Below, in pieces: positions 7,973 to 17,072 of a stretch of DNA of 63,151 nucleotides (the stretch's first letter is position 1; each line of letters opens with the position of its first letter). The notes below the pieces were generated by a model that was not told the origin of the DNA, did not search any database, and saw only the letters and a program-made list of their open reading frames with translations. The translations under genes were made by a program, and so were the position numbers. Source of the stretch: JANLTP01 sp031363055 (lineage in GTDB: Bacteria; Pseudomonadota; Gammaproteobacteria; Burkholderiales; Burkholderiaceae_E); assembly GCA_031363055.1 (NCBI GenBank), contig JANLTP010000265.1, positions 1-63,151 on the forward strand, given 5' to 3'.

Positions 7973-8611
7973 TCAAGGTCGCCAGTCGACAAAGTTTTGA
8001 TAAAGGCGAAGTCCGGCAGCAGCACTTTTTTCGGGATGAAATTGCGTAGCGAAAATATTATCGCTGGCGACCGCGCAGGTAAAGCTCAAACCGTACTCAC
8101 AGCGACCGACCGTCTGATTTTTCAGCGCCGGCGCGGCGAAATAGCTGTGCACAAAGTAAAAGTAGCTATCTTGCTTGATGCCGTCCCACAGGCGGTGAGC
8201 GGCACTCTGATGCACCCGGTTCCAACCCATGTGGGGTACTTTCAGTCGCTGGCCATCGGCCAACTGCATCGCCTCAAGCGGAAATTTCATGACCCGACCG
8301 GGTAACAGGCCGAGACCCTGGGTGTCGGCCTCTTCGCTCCAGTCGAACAACATTTGCTCGCCGACACAGACGCCGAACAGGGGCTTGCTGCTGGCTACCT
8401 TGACGACGGTCTCGCGCAAGCCGGATTGCTCGAGATAGCGCATGCAGTCGCGCATGGCGCCTTGCCCCGGCAACACCACCCGGTCGGCGGCGAGAATTTC
8501 GGCAGCCTGGCTGGAGATAATCACGCGCTGTTTCGGCGCGACCTGCTCGAGCGCCTTGGCGACCGAGCGCAAATTGCCCATGCCGTAGTCCACTACTGCG
8601 ATGCAACTCAT
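7973..8611 (-). CDS. hisH: Imidazole glycerol phosphate synthase glutaminase subunit
   Basis: 212 residues, class I glutamine amidotransferase. It supplies ammonia to HisF. The nucleophile Cys lies in LFGVCVGEQML, and the His/Glu pair in ATQFHPEKS. The oxyanion motif PGQGAM is near residue 50. It sits beside hisA and hisF as expected for histidine synthesis. Confidence 0.96.
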   Translation of the reverse strand: MSCIAVVDYGMGNLRSVAKALEQVAPKQRVIISSQAAEILAADRVVLPGQGAMRDCMRYLEQSGLRETVVKVASSKPLFGVCVGEQMLFDWSEEADTQGLGLLPGRVMKFPLEAMQLADGQRLKVPHMGWNRVHQSAAHRLWDGIKQDSYFYFVHSYFAAPALKNQTVGRCEYGLSFTCAVASDNIFATQFHPEKSAAAGLRLYQNFVDWRP

Positions 8612-8616
8612 ATCGC

Positions 8617-9204
8617 TTACAACGATTCCTTGGTCGACGGAATACGACCGGCGGCACGCACATCCACTTCAACTGCCATGCGCAAGGCGCGCGCAAAGGC
8701 CTTGAAAATCGTCTCGCATTGATGATGGGCGTTGTCGCCGCGCAAATTATCAACATGCAGGGTCATCAACGCGTGATTTACCAAGCCTTGAAAAAATTCA
8801 TGCGCCAGATCGACATCAAACGCACCGATCATGGCGCGCTTGAATTCGACATGCCATTCAAGGCCCGGCCGGCCGGAGAAGTCGATGACCACGCGCGATA
8901 ACGCTTCATCCAGTGGCACATAGGCGTGGCCATAGCGGCGAATGCCTTTTTTATCCCCCATCGCCTGCGCGATCGCCTGCCCCATCGTGATGCCGATATC
9001 CTCGACCGTATGATGGGCATCAATATGCAAATCACCGACCGCACGAATATCCAGATCGATCATGCCGTGGCGGGCAATCTGATCGAGCATATGGTCCAGA
9101 AAAGGCACGCCCGAGGCGAGCTTTTGCTGGCCGCTGCCGTCCAGATTCACCGAGACGGTAATCTGGGTTTCCGCAGTATTGCGGGTCACTGTGGCTTTAC
9201 GCAT
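8617..9204 (-). CDS. hisB: Imidazoleglycerol-phosphate dehydratase
   Basis: 195 residues, a dehydratase-only HisB without the phosphatase domain found in enterics. It forms imidazole acetol phosphate, the sixth step. Manganese-binding histidine motifs DAHHTVEDIGI and AHHQCETIFKAFARAL are intact. A separate histidinol-phosphate phosphatase must be elsewhere. The hisC aminotransferase that often lies between hisD and hisB is not here. Confidence 0.97.
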   Translation of the reverse strand: MRKATVTRNTAETQITVSVNLDGSGQQKLASGVPFLDHMLDQIARHGMIDLDIRAVGDLHIDAHHTVEDIGITMGQAIAQAMGDKKGIRRYGHAYVPLDEALSRVVIDFSGRPGLEWHVEFKRAMIGAFDVDLAHEFFQGLVNHALMTLHVDNLRGDNAHHQCETIFKAFARALRMAVEVDVRAAGRIPSTKESL

Positions 9205-9234
9205 GGCCTGGGTTCATTCGCAAGGACGGATTCA

Positions 9235-9306
9235 ATTCAAGTCTTTGACACGATTCAAGTCGCTGGCACTGTTCAATTCGCAGATTCTATTCGAGACGCA
9301 GTCGGG
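9235..9306. repeat. Four 18-bp tandem repeats at the hisB-hisD junction
   Basis: Units ATTCAAGTCTTTGACACG, ATTCAAGTCGCTGGCACT, GTTCAATTCGCAGATTCT and ATTCGAGACGCAGTCGGG follow at an exact 18-base period. The last covers the hisD stop. This is the position where hisC is often found in relatives. Confidence 0.8.
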
Positions 9307-10579
9307 CGCTGCGCGCATGGGCCGGCAGGCCCTCGCCATCGGCCAGGATCGCGGCCAGAGCGCCCAGCGTCCGCGCGCCGGCCGGCGACACCTCGATGAC
9401 GCTGGTGCGCTTCTGAAAATCGTAGACGCCCAGCGGCGAGGAAAAGCGCGAGCCGCGCATGGTCGGCAGCACATGATTCGGCCCGGCACAATAATCGCCA
9501 ATCGACTCCGACGAGTAGGGCCCCAGGAACATTGCACCGGCATGACGGATCGATTCCGAAACCTCGCGTGCATTCTCGGTCGATATTTCCAGGTGCTCGG
9601 CGGCGATTTCATTGGCAATCGCACACGCTTCGGCTAAATCTCGTACCTTGATCAGCGCGCCACGATCGGCGAGCGAGCGTCGAATCACTGCCGCGCGCGG
9701 CATCGACGGCAAGAGCCTTGCGATCGCCTCGTCGACGGCGTCGATAAACCCGGCATCCGGGCAGAGCAGGATCGATTGCGCCATTTCGTCATGTTCGGCT
9801 TGCGAGAACAAGTCCATCGCAATCCAATCGGGGTGGGTTTTACCGTCACAAATAATCAGAATTTCGCTGGGACCGGCAATCATGTCGATACCGACCGCTC
9901 CAAACACCCGACGCTTGGCCTCGGCGACATAAGCATTGCCGGGTCCGACAATTTTGTCGACTTTGGGCACCACGCCGGTGCCATAGGCGAGCGCGGCCAC
10001 CGCCTGTGCGCCGCCGATCGTGAATACCCGATCGACGCCCGCGATGGCAGCCGCCGCCAGAACCATCGGATTGCGAAGGCCATCCGGTGTCGGCGTCACC
10101 ATGATGATTTCACCTACACCGGCGACCTTGGCCGGGATCGCGTTCATCAGCACCGACGACGGATAGGCGGCCTTGCCGCCCGGCACATAAATGCCGACAC
10201 GATCCAGCGCACTGACCTTCTGGCCGAGCCGCGTGCCATCGTCCTCAACATAAAACCAGGACTCGGCGCGCTGGCGATCATGAAAACTGCGCACGCGCGC
10301 GGCCGCCTGTTCCAGAGCCTGTCGTTGCGCGGCGGGCAATTGATCACGGGCGCGCTCGAGTTCGGCTTTCGGCAACTCGAACGCGCTGGAGTCGGCCAGT
10401 TTCAGGCGATCAAAGCGCTGGGTGTAGTCGAGCAGCGCGGCATCGCCGCGCAAGCGCACATCGGCAATGATGTCGGCAACCACCCGTTCGAGGGCCGCAT
10501 CTTGCGTCGGCTCATAAGCCAGCAAGCGCGCCAACCGGGCGCCGAAATCGGCGGACATCGAGTCGAGTCGGGTAATCAT
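9287..10579 (-). CDS. hisD: Histidinol dehydrogenase
   Basis: 430 residues. It oxidises histidinol to histidine in two NAD-dependent steps, the last reactions of the pathway. Conserved motifs are VGPGNAYVAEAKR, GPSEILII, SQAEHDEMAQ and the C-terminal GPNHVLPT with catalytic Glu/His residues in AEHLEI. Its start overlaps the hisG stop by four bases (ATGA). Confidence 0.97.
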   Translation of the reverse strand: MITRLDSMSADFGARLARLLAYEPTQDAALERVVADIIADVRLRGDAALLDYTQRFDRLKLADSSAFELPKAELERARDQLPAAQRQALEQAAARVRSFHDRQRAESWFYVEDDGTRLGQKVSALDRVGIYVPGGKAAYPSSVLMNAIPAKVAGVGEIIMVTPTPDGLRNPMVLAAAAIAGVDRVFTIGGAQAVAALAYGTGVVPKVDKIVGPGNAYVAEAKRRVFGAVGIDMIAGPSEILIICDGKTHPDWIAMDLFSQAEHDEMAQSILLCPDAGFIDAVDEAIARLLPSMPRAAVIRRSLADRGALIKVRDLAEACAIANEIAAEHLEISTENAREVSESIRHAGAMFLGPYSSESIGDYCAGPNHVLPTMRGSRFSSPLGVYDFQKRTSVIEVSPAGARTLGALAAILADGEGLPAHARSARLRLE

Positions 10580-11214
10580 GCGGCAACGGCCGCTTCAATG
10601 GCCAGCAAAATCGGCTGCAAAGCCGCCGCCCGGGTCTTCAGCGCGGCCTGATTGACGATCAGCCGCGACGACACCGTCAGCACATCTTCAACCTCGACCA
10701 GGCCATTGGCCTTCAGGGTACTGCCGGTCGACACCAGATCGACAATGGCATCGGCCAGGCCGACCAGGGGCGCCAACTCCATCGAACCGTAGAGCTTGAT
10801 GAGATCGACATGCACGCCCTTGCGCGCATAATGCTCGCGAGCGATGTTCACATACTTCGAGGCCACTTTCAGCCGGGCGCCGCGCCGCACCGCATTGGCG
10901 TAATCAAAACCGCGGGCGGTGGCGACACACATGCGACAACGGCCGATGCCCAGATCGATCGGCTGGTACAAGCCCTCGCTGCCGTTCTCCTGCAGCACAT
11001 CACTACCGGTTACACCGAGTTCGGCTGCGCCGTATTGAACGTAGGTTGGCACGTCACTGGCGCGCACAATCAGCAGCCGCAAATCCGGATGATTGGTTGC
11101 CAGAATGAGCTTGCGGGTTTTGCTGATATCGCCTTGCACGTGAATGCCGGCGACCCGCAACAGTGGCAGCGCTTCGTCGAAAATGCGACCCTTGGAAATT
11201 GCCAGCGTGATCAT
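10576..11214 (-). CDS. hisG: ATP phosphoribosyltransferase, short form
   Basis: 212 residues. It catalyses the first committed step, ATP plus PRPP to phosphoribosyl-ATP. At this length it lacks the C-terminal regulatory domain, and known short HisG proteins need the HisZ partner for activity and histidine feedback; no hisZ lies in this window. The PRPP-binding segment is DLVSTGSTLKANGL. It heads the hisGDBHAFIE run. Confidence 0.96.
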   Translation of the reverse strand: MITLAISKGRIFDEALPLLRVAGIHVQGDISKTRKLILATNHPDLRLLIVRASDVPTYVQYGAAELGVTGSDVLQENGSEGLYQPIDLGIGRCRMCVATARGFDYANAVRRGARLKVASKYVNIAREHYARKGVHVDLIKLYGSMELAPLVGLADAIVDLVSTGSTLKANGLVEVEDVLTVSSRLIVNQAALKTRAAALQPILLAIEAAVAA

Positions 11215-11215
11215 T

Positions 11216-11271
11216 TGACTCGTTCTGCCTGACTCGTTCTGCCTGAATCGTTCTATTTGACTCGTTCTATT
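11216..11271. repeat. Four 14-bp tandem repeats at the murA-hisG junction
   Basis: Units TGACTCGTTCTGCC (twice), TGAATCGTTCTATT and TGACTCGTTCTATT are contiguous. The last two encode the very end of MurA (ERVK and stop). The array begins two bases past the hisG start codon. Confidence 0.9.
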
Positions 11272-12503
11272 TGTGCGCCCAAAGCCAGCAATTTGGACTC
11301 CATTTTTTCGTAGCCGCGATCCAGATGGTAGATGCGCTCGATCGTGGTCTGACCATCGGCGACCAGGCCGGCAATCACCAGCCCCGCCGAGGCGCGCAGA
11401 TCGGTGGCCATGACGACCGCGCCCGAAAGCTGCGACACTCCGCGCACCAAAGCGCGATTGCCGTCGATAGTGATGTCGGCACCGAGTCGCTGCATTTCGA
11501 GTACATGCATGAATCGGTTCTCGAAAATCGTCTCGGTGACCTGGCTGTTGCCTTCGGCGACGGTATCCAGCGCCATGAACTGAGCCTGCATGTCGGTGGC
11601 GAATTCCGGGTACGGCGCGGTAACGATATCAACCGCTAACGGACGATGGTTCATGTGCAGCGTTACCCAGTCCGCGCCGACTTCGATCCGGGCGCCAGCG
11701 GCCCTGAGCTTTTGCAGTGTCGTGTGCATCGATAACGGCGCCGCCGAGCTCAGGCGAACGCTGCCTCGGGTGGCGGCTGCGGCGCACAGGAAGGTACCCG
11801 CCTCGATGCGGTCGGGCATGACCCGATGACTGGCGCCGTGCAAGGCCGCGACGCCGTGAATACAAATTGTATCGGTGCCGGCGCCCTCGATGCGCGCCCC
11901 CATGGCGATCAGTGCATTCGCCAGATCAACCACCTCAGGCTCGCACGCCGCATTCTCGAGGATGGTCTCACCTTCGGCCAAGGTCGCGGCCATCATCAGA
12001 TTTTCGGTCCCGGTCACGGTGACCATATCGGTGTGAATCCGCGCGCCCTGCAATCGCTGCGCCTTGGCGACGACAAAGCCATGCTCAATATGGATTTCGG
12101 CGCCCAGTGCTTGCAGCCCCTTGATGTGCTGATCCACGGGCCGCTGGCCGATCGCGCAGCCGCCTGGCAAGGACACCCGCGCTTCGCCGAACCGCGCCAC
12201 CAGCGGACCCAGCACGAGTATCGATGCGCGCATGGTCTTGACGAGCTCGTAGGGTGCTTCCACCGAATTGATGCCCGAGGCCTGCAGAGTCACCTGGTCG
12301 AGGTGGCGCTCGTGTCGAACCCCCATTTGCCCCAACAGCTTCAGGGTGGTGACGACGTCTTGCAGTTGCGGTACGTTGGATAACTTCAATACGTCAGCGC
12401 TCAGCAAGCTGGCGCACAAAATCGGCAGCGCCGAATTCTTGGCGCCGGAAACGACGATCTCGCCCTTCAGACTCGCGCCGCCAATGATATTCAGTTTATC
12501 CAT
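11253..12503 (-). CDS. murA: UDP-N-acetylglucosamine 1-carboxyvinyltransferase
   Basis: 416 residues. It transfers enolpyruvate from PEP to UDP-GlcNAc, the first committed step of peptidoglycan synthesis in the cytoplasm. Visible residues are the substrate Lys-Asn pair in SGAKNSALPI and the catalytic Cys in PGGCAIGQRPVD, so it is of the fosfomycin-sensitive Cys type. It lies between the bolA-like gene and hisG, a conserved betaproteobacterial linkage. Confidence 0.97.
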   Translation of the reverse strand: MDKLNIIGGASLKGEIVVSGAKNSALPILCASLLSADVLKLSNVPQLQDVVTTLKLLGQMGVRHERHLDQVTLQASGINSVEAPYELVKTMRASILVLGPLVARFGEARVSLPGGCAIGQRPVDQHIKGLQALGAEIHIEHGFVVAKAQRLQGARIHTDMVTVTGTENLMMAATLAEGETILENAACEPEVVDLANALIAMGARIEGAGTDTICIHGVAALHGASHRVMPDRIEAGTFLCAAAATRGSVRLSSAAPLSMHTTLQKLRAAGARIEVGADWVTLHMNHRPLAVDIVTAPYPEFATDMQAQFMALDTVAEGNSQVTETIFENRFMHVLEMQRLGADITIDGNRALVRGVSQLSGAVVMATDLRASAGLVIAGLVADGQTTIERIYHLDRGYEKMESKLLALGAQIERVK

Positions 12504-12505
12504 GA

Positions 12506-12748
12506 TCAGGCGCGCTTGGCAGCGTATTCCGACGGCGTCAGCGTTTGCATGGACAGGGCATGAATCTCGGCCCGCATGCGATCGCCGAGGGCTGCGTAAA
12601 CGAGCTGATGTCGTTGAATCAGCCGCTTACCCTCAAACAAGCCGGAGACAATCACCGCCTCGAAATGCTGGCCGTCGCCGCTGACTTCGAGCTGTTCGCA
12701 AGCGAGCCCTTCGGCGATGTAGGAACGAACGTTATCAGGAGTAACCAT
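12506..12748 (-). CDS. BolA/IbaG-family protein
   Basis: 80 residues from the ATG at 12748; a TTG start 21 bases upstream would add seven residues. The small alpha/beta BolA fold is recognised by the VSGDGQHFEAVIVS and KRLIQRHQLVYAAL segments with the conserved His. Family members bind monothiol glutaredoxins and [2Fe-2S] clusters; the copy upstream of murA corresponds by position to E. coli ibaG. It is two bases from murA and cotranscribed. Confidence 0.9.
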   Translation of the reverse strand: MVTPDNVRSYIAEGLACEQLEVSGDGQHFEAVIVSGLFEGKRLIQRHQLVYAALGDRMRAEIHALSMQTLTPSEYAAKRA

Positions 12749-12893
12749 AGTGGTGTGGTCTCGGAACAATGAATGGAAATATTATCGCTTGGGGAACGCA
12801 AAGTAAGGGCAATTGCAGGGCAAAGTGCGGACCAGTGCGTTGCGCGCAGCCAATCTTGGCACTCTCAGTTGACCCGGACAGGCTCCCAGTGTG

Positions 12894-12931
12894 GTGTTTT
12901 ACGCTAGTGTTTTACGCTGTGTCTTACGCTA
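12894..12931. repeat. Three 12-13-bp tandem repeats beside the ABC permease gene
   Basis: Units GTGTTTTACGCTA, GTGTTTTACGCT and GTGTCTTACGCTA are contiguous and end in the stop region of the permease gene (12929). Confidence 0.8.
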
Positions 12932-13696
12932 ATGACGCAACTTGTAGCCGCTGCGTAACATTTGCAGCCCGGTCGCAACACAGATGACCAGCGCGACGGC
13001 CACGATCATCAGGCTGATCCAGGGGGAAATGTCCGACGCACCGAAAAAACCATAGCGAAAACCATCAACCATATAGAAAAACGGGTTCAAATGCGACACC
13101 GTTTGCCAGAACGGCGGCAGCGAGTGAATCGAATAGAACACGCCGGCCAGGAAGGTCGCAGGCATGATGACGAAGTTCTGAAAGGCCGCGATCTGGTCGA
13201 ATTTTTCGGCCCATATTCCGGCCACCAGTCCAAGTGTTCCGAGCAGTGCACTGCCCAACACGGCAAAGGCCACGATCCACGCCGGCGCGGCGAAACTGAT
13301 CGGAACGAACCAAACCGTCACCAGAAACACGCCGAGGCCGACCACCACGCCGCGAATCATCGCCGCCAGCACGTAGGCCCCGAACAACTCCCAGTGCGAC
13401 AACGGCGGCAGCAGCACAAACACGATATTGCCGGTAATCTTGCTTTGAATCAGTGACGATGAGGCATTGGCAAAGGCGTTCTGCAACACCGACATCATGA
13501 CCAGACCCGGCACCAGAAAGGCCGAATAGGGAATTTTTTCGAACACCATGACCCGACCTTCAAAGGCCTGGGCGAACACAAACAGGTACAGCGCCGCCGT
13601 CAAGACCGGCGCGCCCACTGTCTGGACAATCACTTTGCCAAAGCGCGAAACTTCCTTGCGCAACAAGGTCGAGAACCCGGAACCGATTCGACTCAT
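12929..13696 (-). CDS. ABC-2 type exporter permease (YadH-like)
   Basis: 255 residues with about six membrane helices and an ABC-2 membrane domain. The ABC-2 hallmark segment around ILAGVFYSIHSLPPFWQ (here LAGVFYSIHSLPP) is near 175-190. It pairs with the ATPase gene immediately upstream. Homologues are E. coli YadH and the polyketide/drug exporter permeases; the substrate cannot be told from sequence. The linkage to mla genes is common in betaproteobacteria, suggesting an envelope role. Confidence 0.88.
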   Translation of the reverse strand: MSRIGSGFSTLLRKEVSRFGKVIVQTVGAPVLTAALYLFVFAQAFEGRVMVFEKIPYSAFLVPGLVMMSVLQNAFANASSSLIQSKITGNIVFVLLPPLSHWELFGAYVLAAMIRGVVVGLGVFLVTVWFVPISFAAPAWIVAFAVLGSALLGTLGLVAGIWAEKFDQIAAFQNFVIMPATFLAGVFYSIHSLPPFWQTVSHLNPFFYMVDGFRYGFFGASDISPWISLMIVAVALVICVATGLQMLRSGYKLRH

Positions 13697-13708
13697 CCGC
13701 GACTCATT

Positions 13709-14620
13709 TCAATGTTGGTCGGCCATGATGCGCACGAACACATCCTCGAGGTCGGTGTGGGCGAACTCCATTTCTTCAATCCGCGCACCGGCCAGCCGTA
13801 CTTCGGCCAAGATCGGCTCGACCTCGTCGTATTGATCGACCCGCAGTACATAACGACGCTGATTCTGGATATCCGGTTCGGCCAGCCGCGCCGACAGCGT
13901 CGTGGGCAAGTCGGCGCCTGACAGCTTGATCGTCAAACGCCCACCGGCAAAGCGCTTGAGCAACTTGCTGGTCTCGTCCATGGCCACCACGCGGCCACTC
14001 TTGAGCATGGCAATACGCTGGCACAACTCCTGCGCTTCCTCCAGATAATGGGTGGTCAGTACGATGGTGTGGCCCTCGGCATTCAGACGCCGAATAAAAC
14101 GCCAGAGTGTTTGCCGCAATTCGACGTCGACACCGGCCGTCGGCTCGTCCAGCACAATCACCGGCGGCCGATGAACCAGTGCCTGCGCGATCAACACGCG
14201 GCGTTTCATGCCGCCCGATAGAGACCGCATGTTGGCATCGGCCTTGTTCGTGAGCTCAAGATTGGCAAGCAGCTCATCGATCCAGGCGTCATTCTTGCGC
14301 AAACCGTAATAGCCGGAGGTCAGACGCAAACATTCACGGACGGTAAAAAACGGATCGAACACCAGTTCCTGCGGCACCACGCCCAACGAACGCCGGGCGT
14401 CGCGAAACTGCTCGACCACGTCAAAGCCCAGAACCGACACTCGGCCACTGTTGGCACGCGACAGGCCCGCCATGACAGAGATAAGTGAAGTCTTGCCGGC
14501 ACCGTTTGGGCCCAGCAAACCAAAGAATTCGCCCTGCTGAATTCGCAGGGAAACACCCTTTAGAGCTTCGAATTTTCCGTAGCGCTTGACTACGGATTGA
14601 ACATCAATGGCGACCGGCAC
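13709..14620 (-). CDS. ABC transporter ATP-binding protein (YadG-like)
   Basis: 303 residues, GTG start at 14620. Walker A is GPNGAGKTS (about 37-45), the signature is LSGGMKRRVLIAQAL, Walker B is VIVLDEPTAGVD, and the H-loop is TTHYLEEA. It has a C-terminal extension typical of drug/polysaccharide exporters of the DrrA/NodI kind. It powers the permease downstream (gap 12 bases). Confidence 0.92.
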   Translation of the reverse strand: MPVAIDVQSVVKRYGKFEALKGVSLRIQQGEFFGLLGPNGAGKTSLISVMAGLSRANSGRVSVLGFDVVEQFRDARRSLGVVPQELVFDPFFTVRECLRLTSGYYGLRKNDAWIDELLANLELTNKADANMRSLSGGMKRRVLIAQALVHRPPVIVLDEPTAGVDVELRQTLWRFIRRLNAEGHTIVLTTHYLEEAQELCQRIAMLKSGRVVAMDETSKLLKRFAGGRLTIKLSGADLPTTLSARLAEPDIQNQRRYVLRVDQYDEVEPILAEVRLAGARIEEMEFAHTDLEDVFVRIMADQH

Positions 14621-14663
14621 ACGTAACCTTGGCAGCGAATCGGGGCAAGGAGCGGTCGAGCTG

Positions 14664-14933
14664 CTAAATCAGGCTCTCGACCCCGTAAAGGAGCGCCAGT
14701 TTACGCACATTCGGCGACAGGTTGCGACTGAGCAGGGTTTTCTCTGCCACTTCGGCCCTTCGGCGCAGGGCCAGCAACAGGGCCAAAACTGACGAGTCGA
14801 AGCTCGTCAGTGCCGTGCCGTCAATCACCAGCGGGCCATCGCCGGGCAAGGCCGATTCATATTGGGCCAACAGGTCAGCCGCATTGCCCGCCGTGACGGC
14901 CGCTGGCAGGGCAAGCGTTCGCTCGACGGCCAT
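14664..14933 (-). CDS. mlaB: STAS-domain protein MlaB
   Basis: 89 residues, a single STAS domain with the motif TALTSFDSSVLALLLALRR. In the MlaFEDB complex, MlaB binds the ATPase MlaF and stabilises it. It lies two bases after mlaC. Confidence 0.9.
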   Translation of the reverse strand: MAVERTLALPAAVTAGNAADLLAQYESALPGDGPLVIDGTALTSFDSSVLALLLALRRRAEVAEKTLLSRNLSPNVRKLALLYGVESLI

Positions 14934-14935
14934 AG

Positions 14936-15631
14936 TCAGCCCTTTTTCTCGCCAGCGAACGACTTGTTCTTGTCGGACAAGCTTTGGATCAGCCCGTCGA
15001 TACCCTTGTTGCTGACTTCCTGAGCAAACTGGTTGCGGTAGGTCTCGACCAACCAGACGCCCAGCACATTGAGGTCATAAATTTTCCAGCTATTGCCAGC
15101 CTTCTCGACTCGATAATCGAGCTGGATCGGATCGCCGCGCTTCGGAACCACCTCGGTGCGAACCACCACGTCCGACTCGCTGGCCTCAGCACGAAATGGC
15201 TTCATCCGTACCGATTGATCCCTGACCGCCGACAGAGCGCCGGAGTAGGTTCTCAGCAGCAGGATCCGGAACTCGGACATCAGGCGCTTTTGCTGCTCGG
15301 GCGTCGCCTGACGCCAACCGCGACCGACAGTCAGCGCCGTCATGCGCTCGAAATTCACGTTCGGCATGATGGTGGTGTCGACCAGATCGGACAGCCGCTT
15401 GATATCGCCGGCCTGAATGTCCTTGTCCTTGCTGATCTTGTCGATCGCATCGGTACTGATGGTCTTGATGAATTCATCGGCCGGCACGGCTGTTTGCGCC
15501 CATGCCGCCGTCACGCCGACCAGCGCCGGCGCAATCGACAGGCTGACAGCCGAAGACAGGCCGATCGCCAGTGACAGACCGGCTTGGCCCAGAGGCCTGC
15601 GAACCAGGTTCGAAATTGCGTTCAACGACAT
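14936..15631 (-). CDS. mlaC: Periplasmic phospholipid-binding protein MlaC
   Basis: 231 residues from ATG 15631, which follows GGAAGGA; a TTG further upstream is less likely. A signal peptide ends around the AWAQT stretch. The MlaC/Ttg2D fold shows in MPNVNFERMTALTVGRGWRQA and FRILLLRTYSGAL (each cited in parts). It carries phospholipids across the periplasm between MlaA at the outer membrane and MlaFEDB at the inner membrane. Confidence 0.95.
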   Translation of the reverse strand: MSLNAISNLVRRPLGQAGLSLAIGLSSAVSLSIAPALVGVTAAWAQTAVPADEFIKTISTDAIDKISKDKDIQAGDIKRLSDLVDTTIMPNVNFERMTALTVGRGWRQATPEQQKRLMSEFRILLLRTYSGALSAVRDQSVRMKPFRAEASESDVVVRTEVVPKRGDPIQLDYRVEKAGNSWKIYDLNVLGVWLVETYRNQFAQEVSNKGIDGLIQSLSDKNKSFAGEKKG

Positions 15632-15789
15632 CTTGTTTTCCTTCCGCTTCCAAAAAAGTCGCAAGATTGCGACTCGTTCCTGCTGTTACCGAATCGATTA
15701 ACGCATCAGCGCACTGCGGGCTGACAACCCACCCGGCGCTGTCCTTTTACGCCGACGGCGCCGTTCGCTTATTTGGCGATAGGGTGCAC

Positions 15790-16551
15790 CTAGTCTTTCG
15801 GCTCGGGCGGATTGCCGTCATAGACCAGATTTCGGCGCCGCTGCAAATAGCCATCCCGAATAAAGCTGTATTTGTCGAGCGCGCCGCCCTCGATGAGCTT
15901 TTCAGCCGGCAGCAGCTTGGCGCGCGTCTCCACCAGCCGCACGGCTGTGCTGCTATTGCGAATCGCAATGTCGCTGACGCGGGTGATCGGATCGGTCGAA
16001 TAATCGATCGGAAAGGCCACGCCGTCACGTAACGAAGAAGGTCCAAAAAACGGCAACACCAGGTAGGGGCCGCTGCCCAAGCCCCAACGACCCAGCGTCT
16101 GCCCGAAATCCTCGCGATGTTTCTCGAAGCCAAAACTGCTCGCGACATCGGCGACGCCAAAAAATCCCAAGGTCGAGTTGATGACAAAGCGCGACAGATC
16201 GCCGACTGCCTCGACGGGCTTGCCTTGAAGCAATTGATTCACTGCGGTCCAGACGTCCGCCACATTACCGAACATGTTGCTGAACACTTCGCGAACCCCC
16301 TCGTGCACGTTGTCGCTGTATGCACGGGCCACCGGTTTCAGGAACGCAGCATCGATGGTGTCATTGACCGCGAAAATTACGCGGTTCATGGGCTCCAGCG
16401 GATCATGTGCCACCCGGTTAATGCCGGCCGGCAAACTGGCGCAGCCCGAGGCCAACCATACCAGCGGCACGCATAACAGGAGCCCATTGAAGCGCCGCAG
16501 GAAGCGTCGCAGCGACCATCGGGCAATCAAGGCAGACCAGATCAAACTCAT
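15790..16551 (-). CDS. mlaA: Outer-membrane lipoprotein MlaA (VacJ)
   Basis: 253 residues. The signal peptide ends in the lipobox LASGC (Cys at about 37). Family motifs are DPLEPMNRVIFAVND, the FINSTLGFFGVADVA-like region (seen as VINSTLGFFGVADVA) and RWGLGSGPYLVLPFFGPSSLRD, cited in parts. MlaA removes misplaced phospholipid from the outer leaflet. Its start overlaps the mlaD stop by four bases. Enteric genomes keep mlaA apart; here it is inside the mla operon. Confidence 0.96.
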   Translation of the reverse strand: MSLIWSALIARWSLRRFLRRFNGLLLCVPLVWLASGCASLPAGINRVAHDPLEPMNRVIFAVNDTIDAAFLKPVARAYSDNVHEGVREVFSNMFGNVADVWTAVNQLLQGKPVEAVGDLSRFVINSTLGFFGVADVASSFGFEKHREDFGQTLGRWGLGSGPYLVLPFFGPSSLRDGVAFPIDYSTDPITRVSDIAIRNSSTAVRLVETRAKLLPAEKLIEGGALDKYSFIRDGYLQRRRNLVYDGNPPEPKD

Positions 16552-17054
16552 TTCTTCTCCGTTGGATTAACGTCAGTCGCTTTACCCTCGGCAGGCTTGC
16601 CCTCGGCCGCCTTGCCGTAGAGGAACTGGCCAATCAGATTCTCAAGTACCACCGCCGATTGCGTCATCTTGATGGTGTCACCGGCCGCAAAATTAGCGCT
16701 ATCGCCGCCGGCCTCCAGGCCAATGTATAACTCGCCCAGCAGACCCGAAGTCAGTATCTTGGCCGAGGTGTCCTTCGGAAACTGATAGCGCTCGTCCATG
16801 GCCAGAACAATTTGCGCCTGAAAATTTTTGTTGTCGAAGCGCACTTCACTGACTCGACCCACCACCACACCGGCGCTCTTGACCGGTGCGCGTGCCTTCA
16901 AGCCACCGACGTTATCGAATTTGGCGTTCAGGGAATAAGTCGAGCTGGTCGAAAACGACAGCAAATTAGCCGCCTTCAAGGCCAGAAACAACAGCGCGAG
17001 CAGGCCGACGGCGACAAACAATCCAACCGCAAGGTCAACAGACTTTCTATTCAT
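16548..17054 (-). CDS. mlaD: MCE-domain protein MlaD
   Basis: 168 residues. One membrane helix (about 8-28) is followed by an MCE domain with the characteristic FDNVGGLKARAPVKSAGVVVG core and the GLLGELYIGLEAG motif, cited in parts. MlaD forms a hexameric lipid-conducting ring in the periplasm above MlaE. The last residues hold an AEGKP-type repeat (KAAEGKPAEGKA). Confidence 0.95.
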   Translation of the reverse strand: MNRKSVDLAVGLFVAVGLLALLFLALKAANLLSFSTSSTYSLNAKFDNVGGLKARAPVKSAGVVVGRVSEVRFDNKNFQAQIVLAMDERYQFPKDTSAKILTSGLLGELYIGLEAGGDSANFAAGDTIKMTQSAVVLENLIGQFLYGKAAEGKPAEGKATDVNPTEKK

Positions 17055-17072
17055 GAATTCCTACTTTCGACA

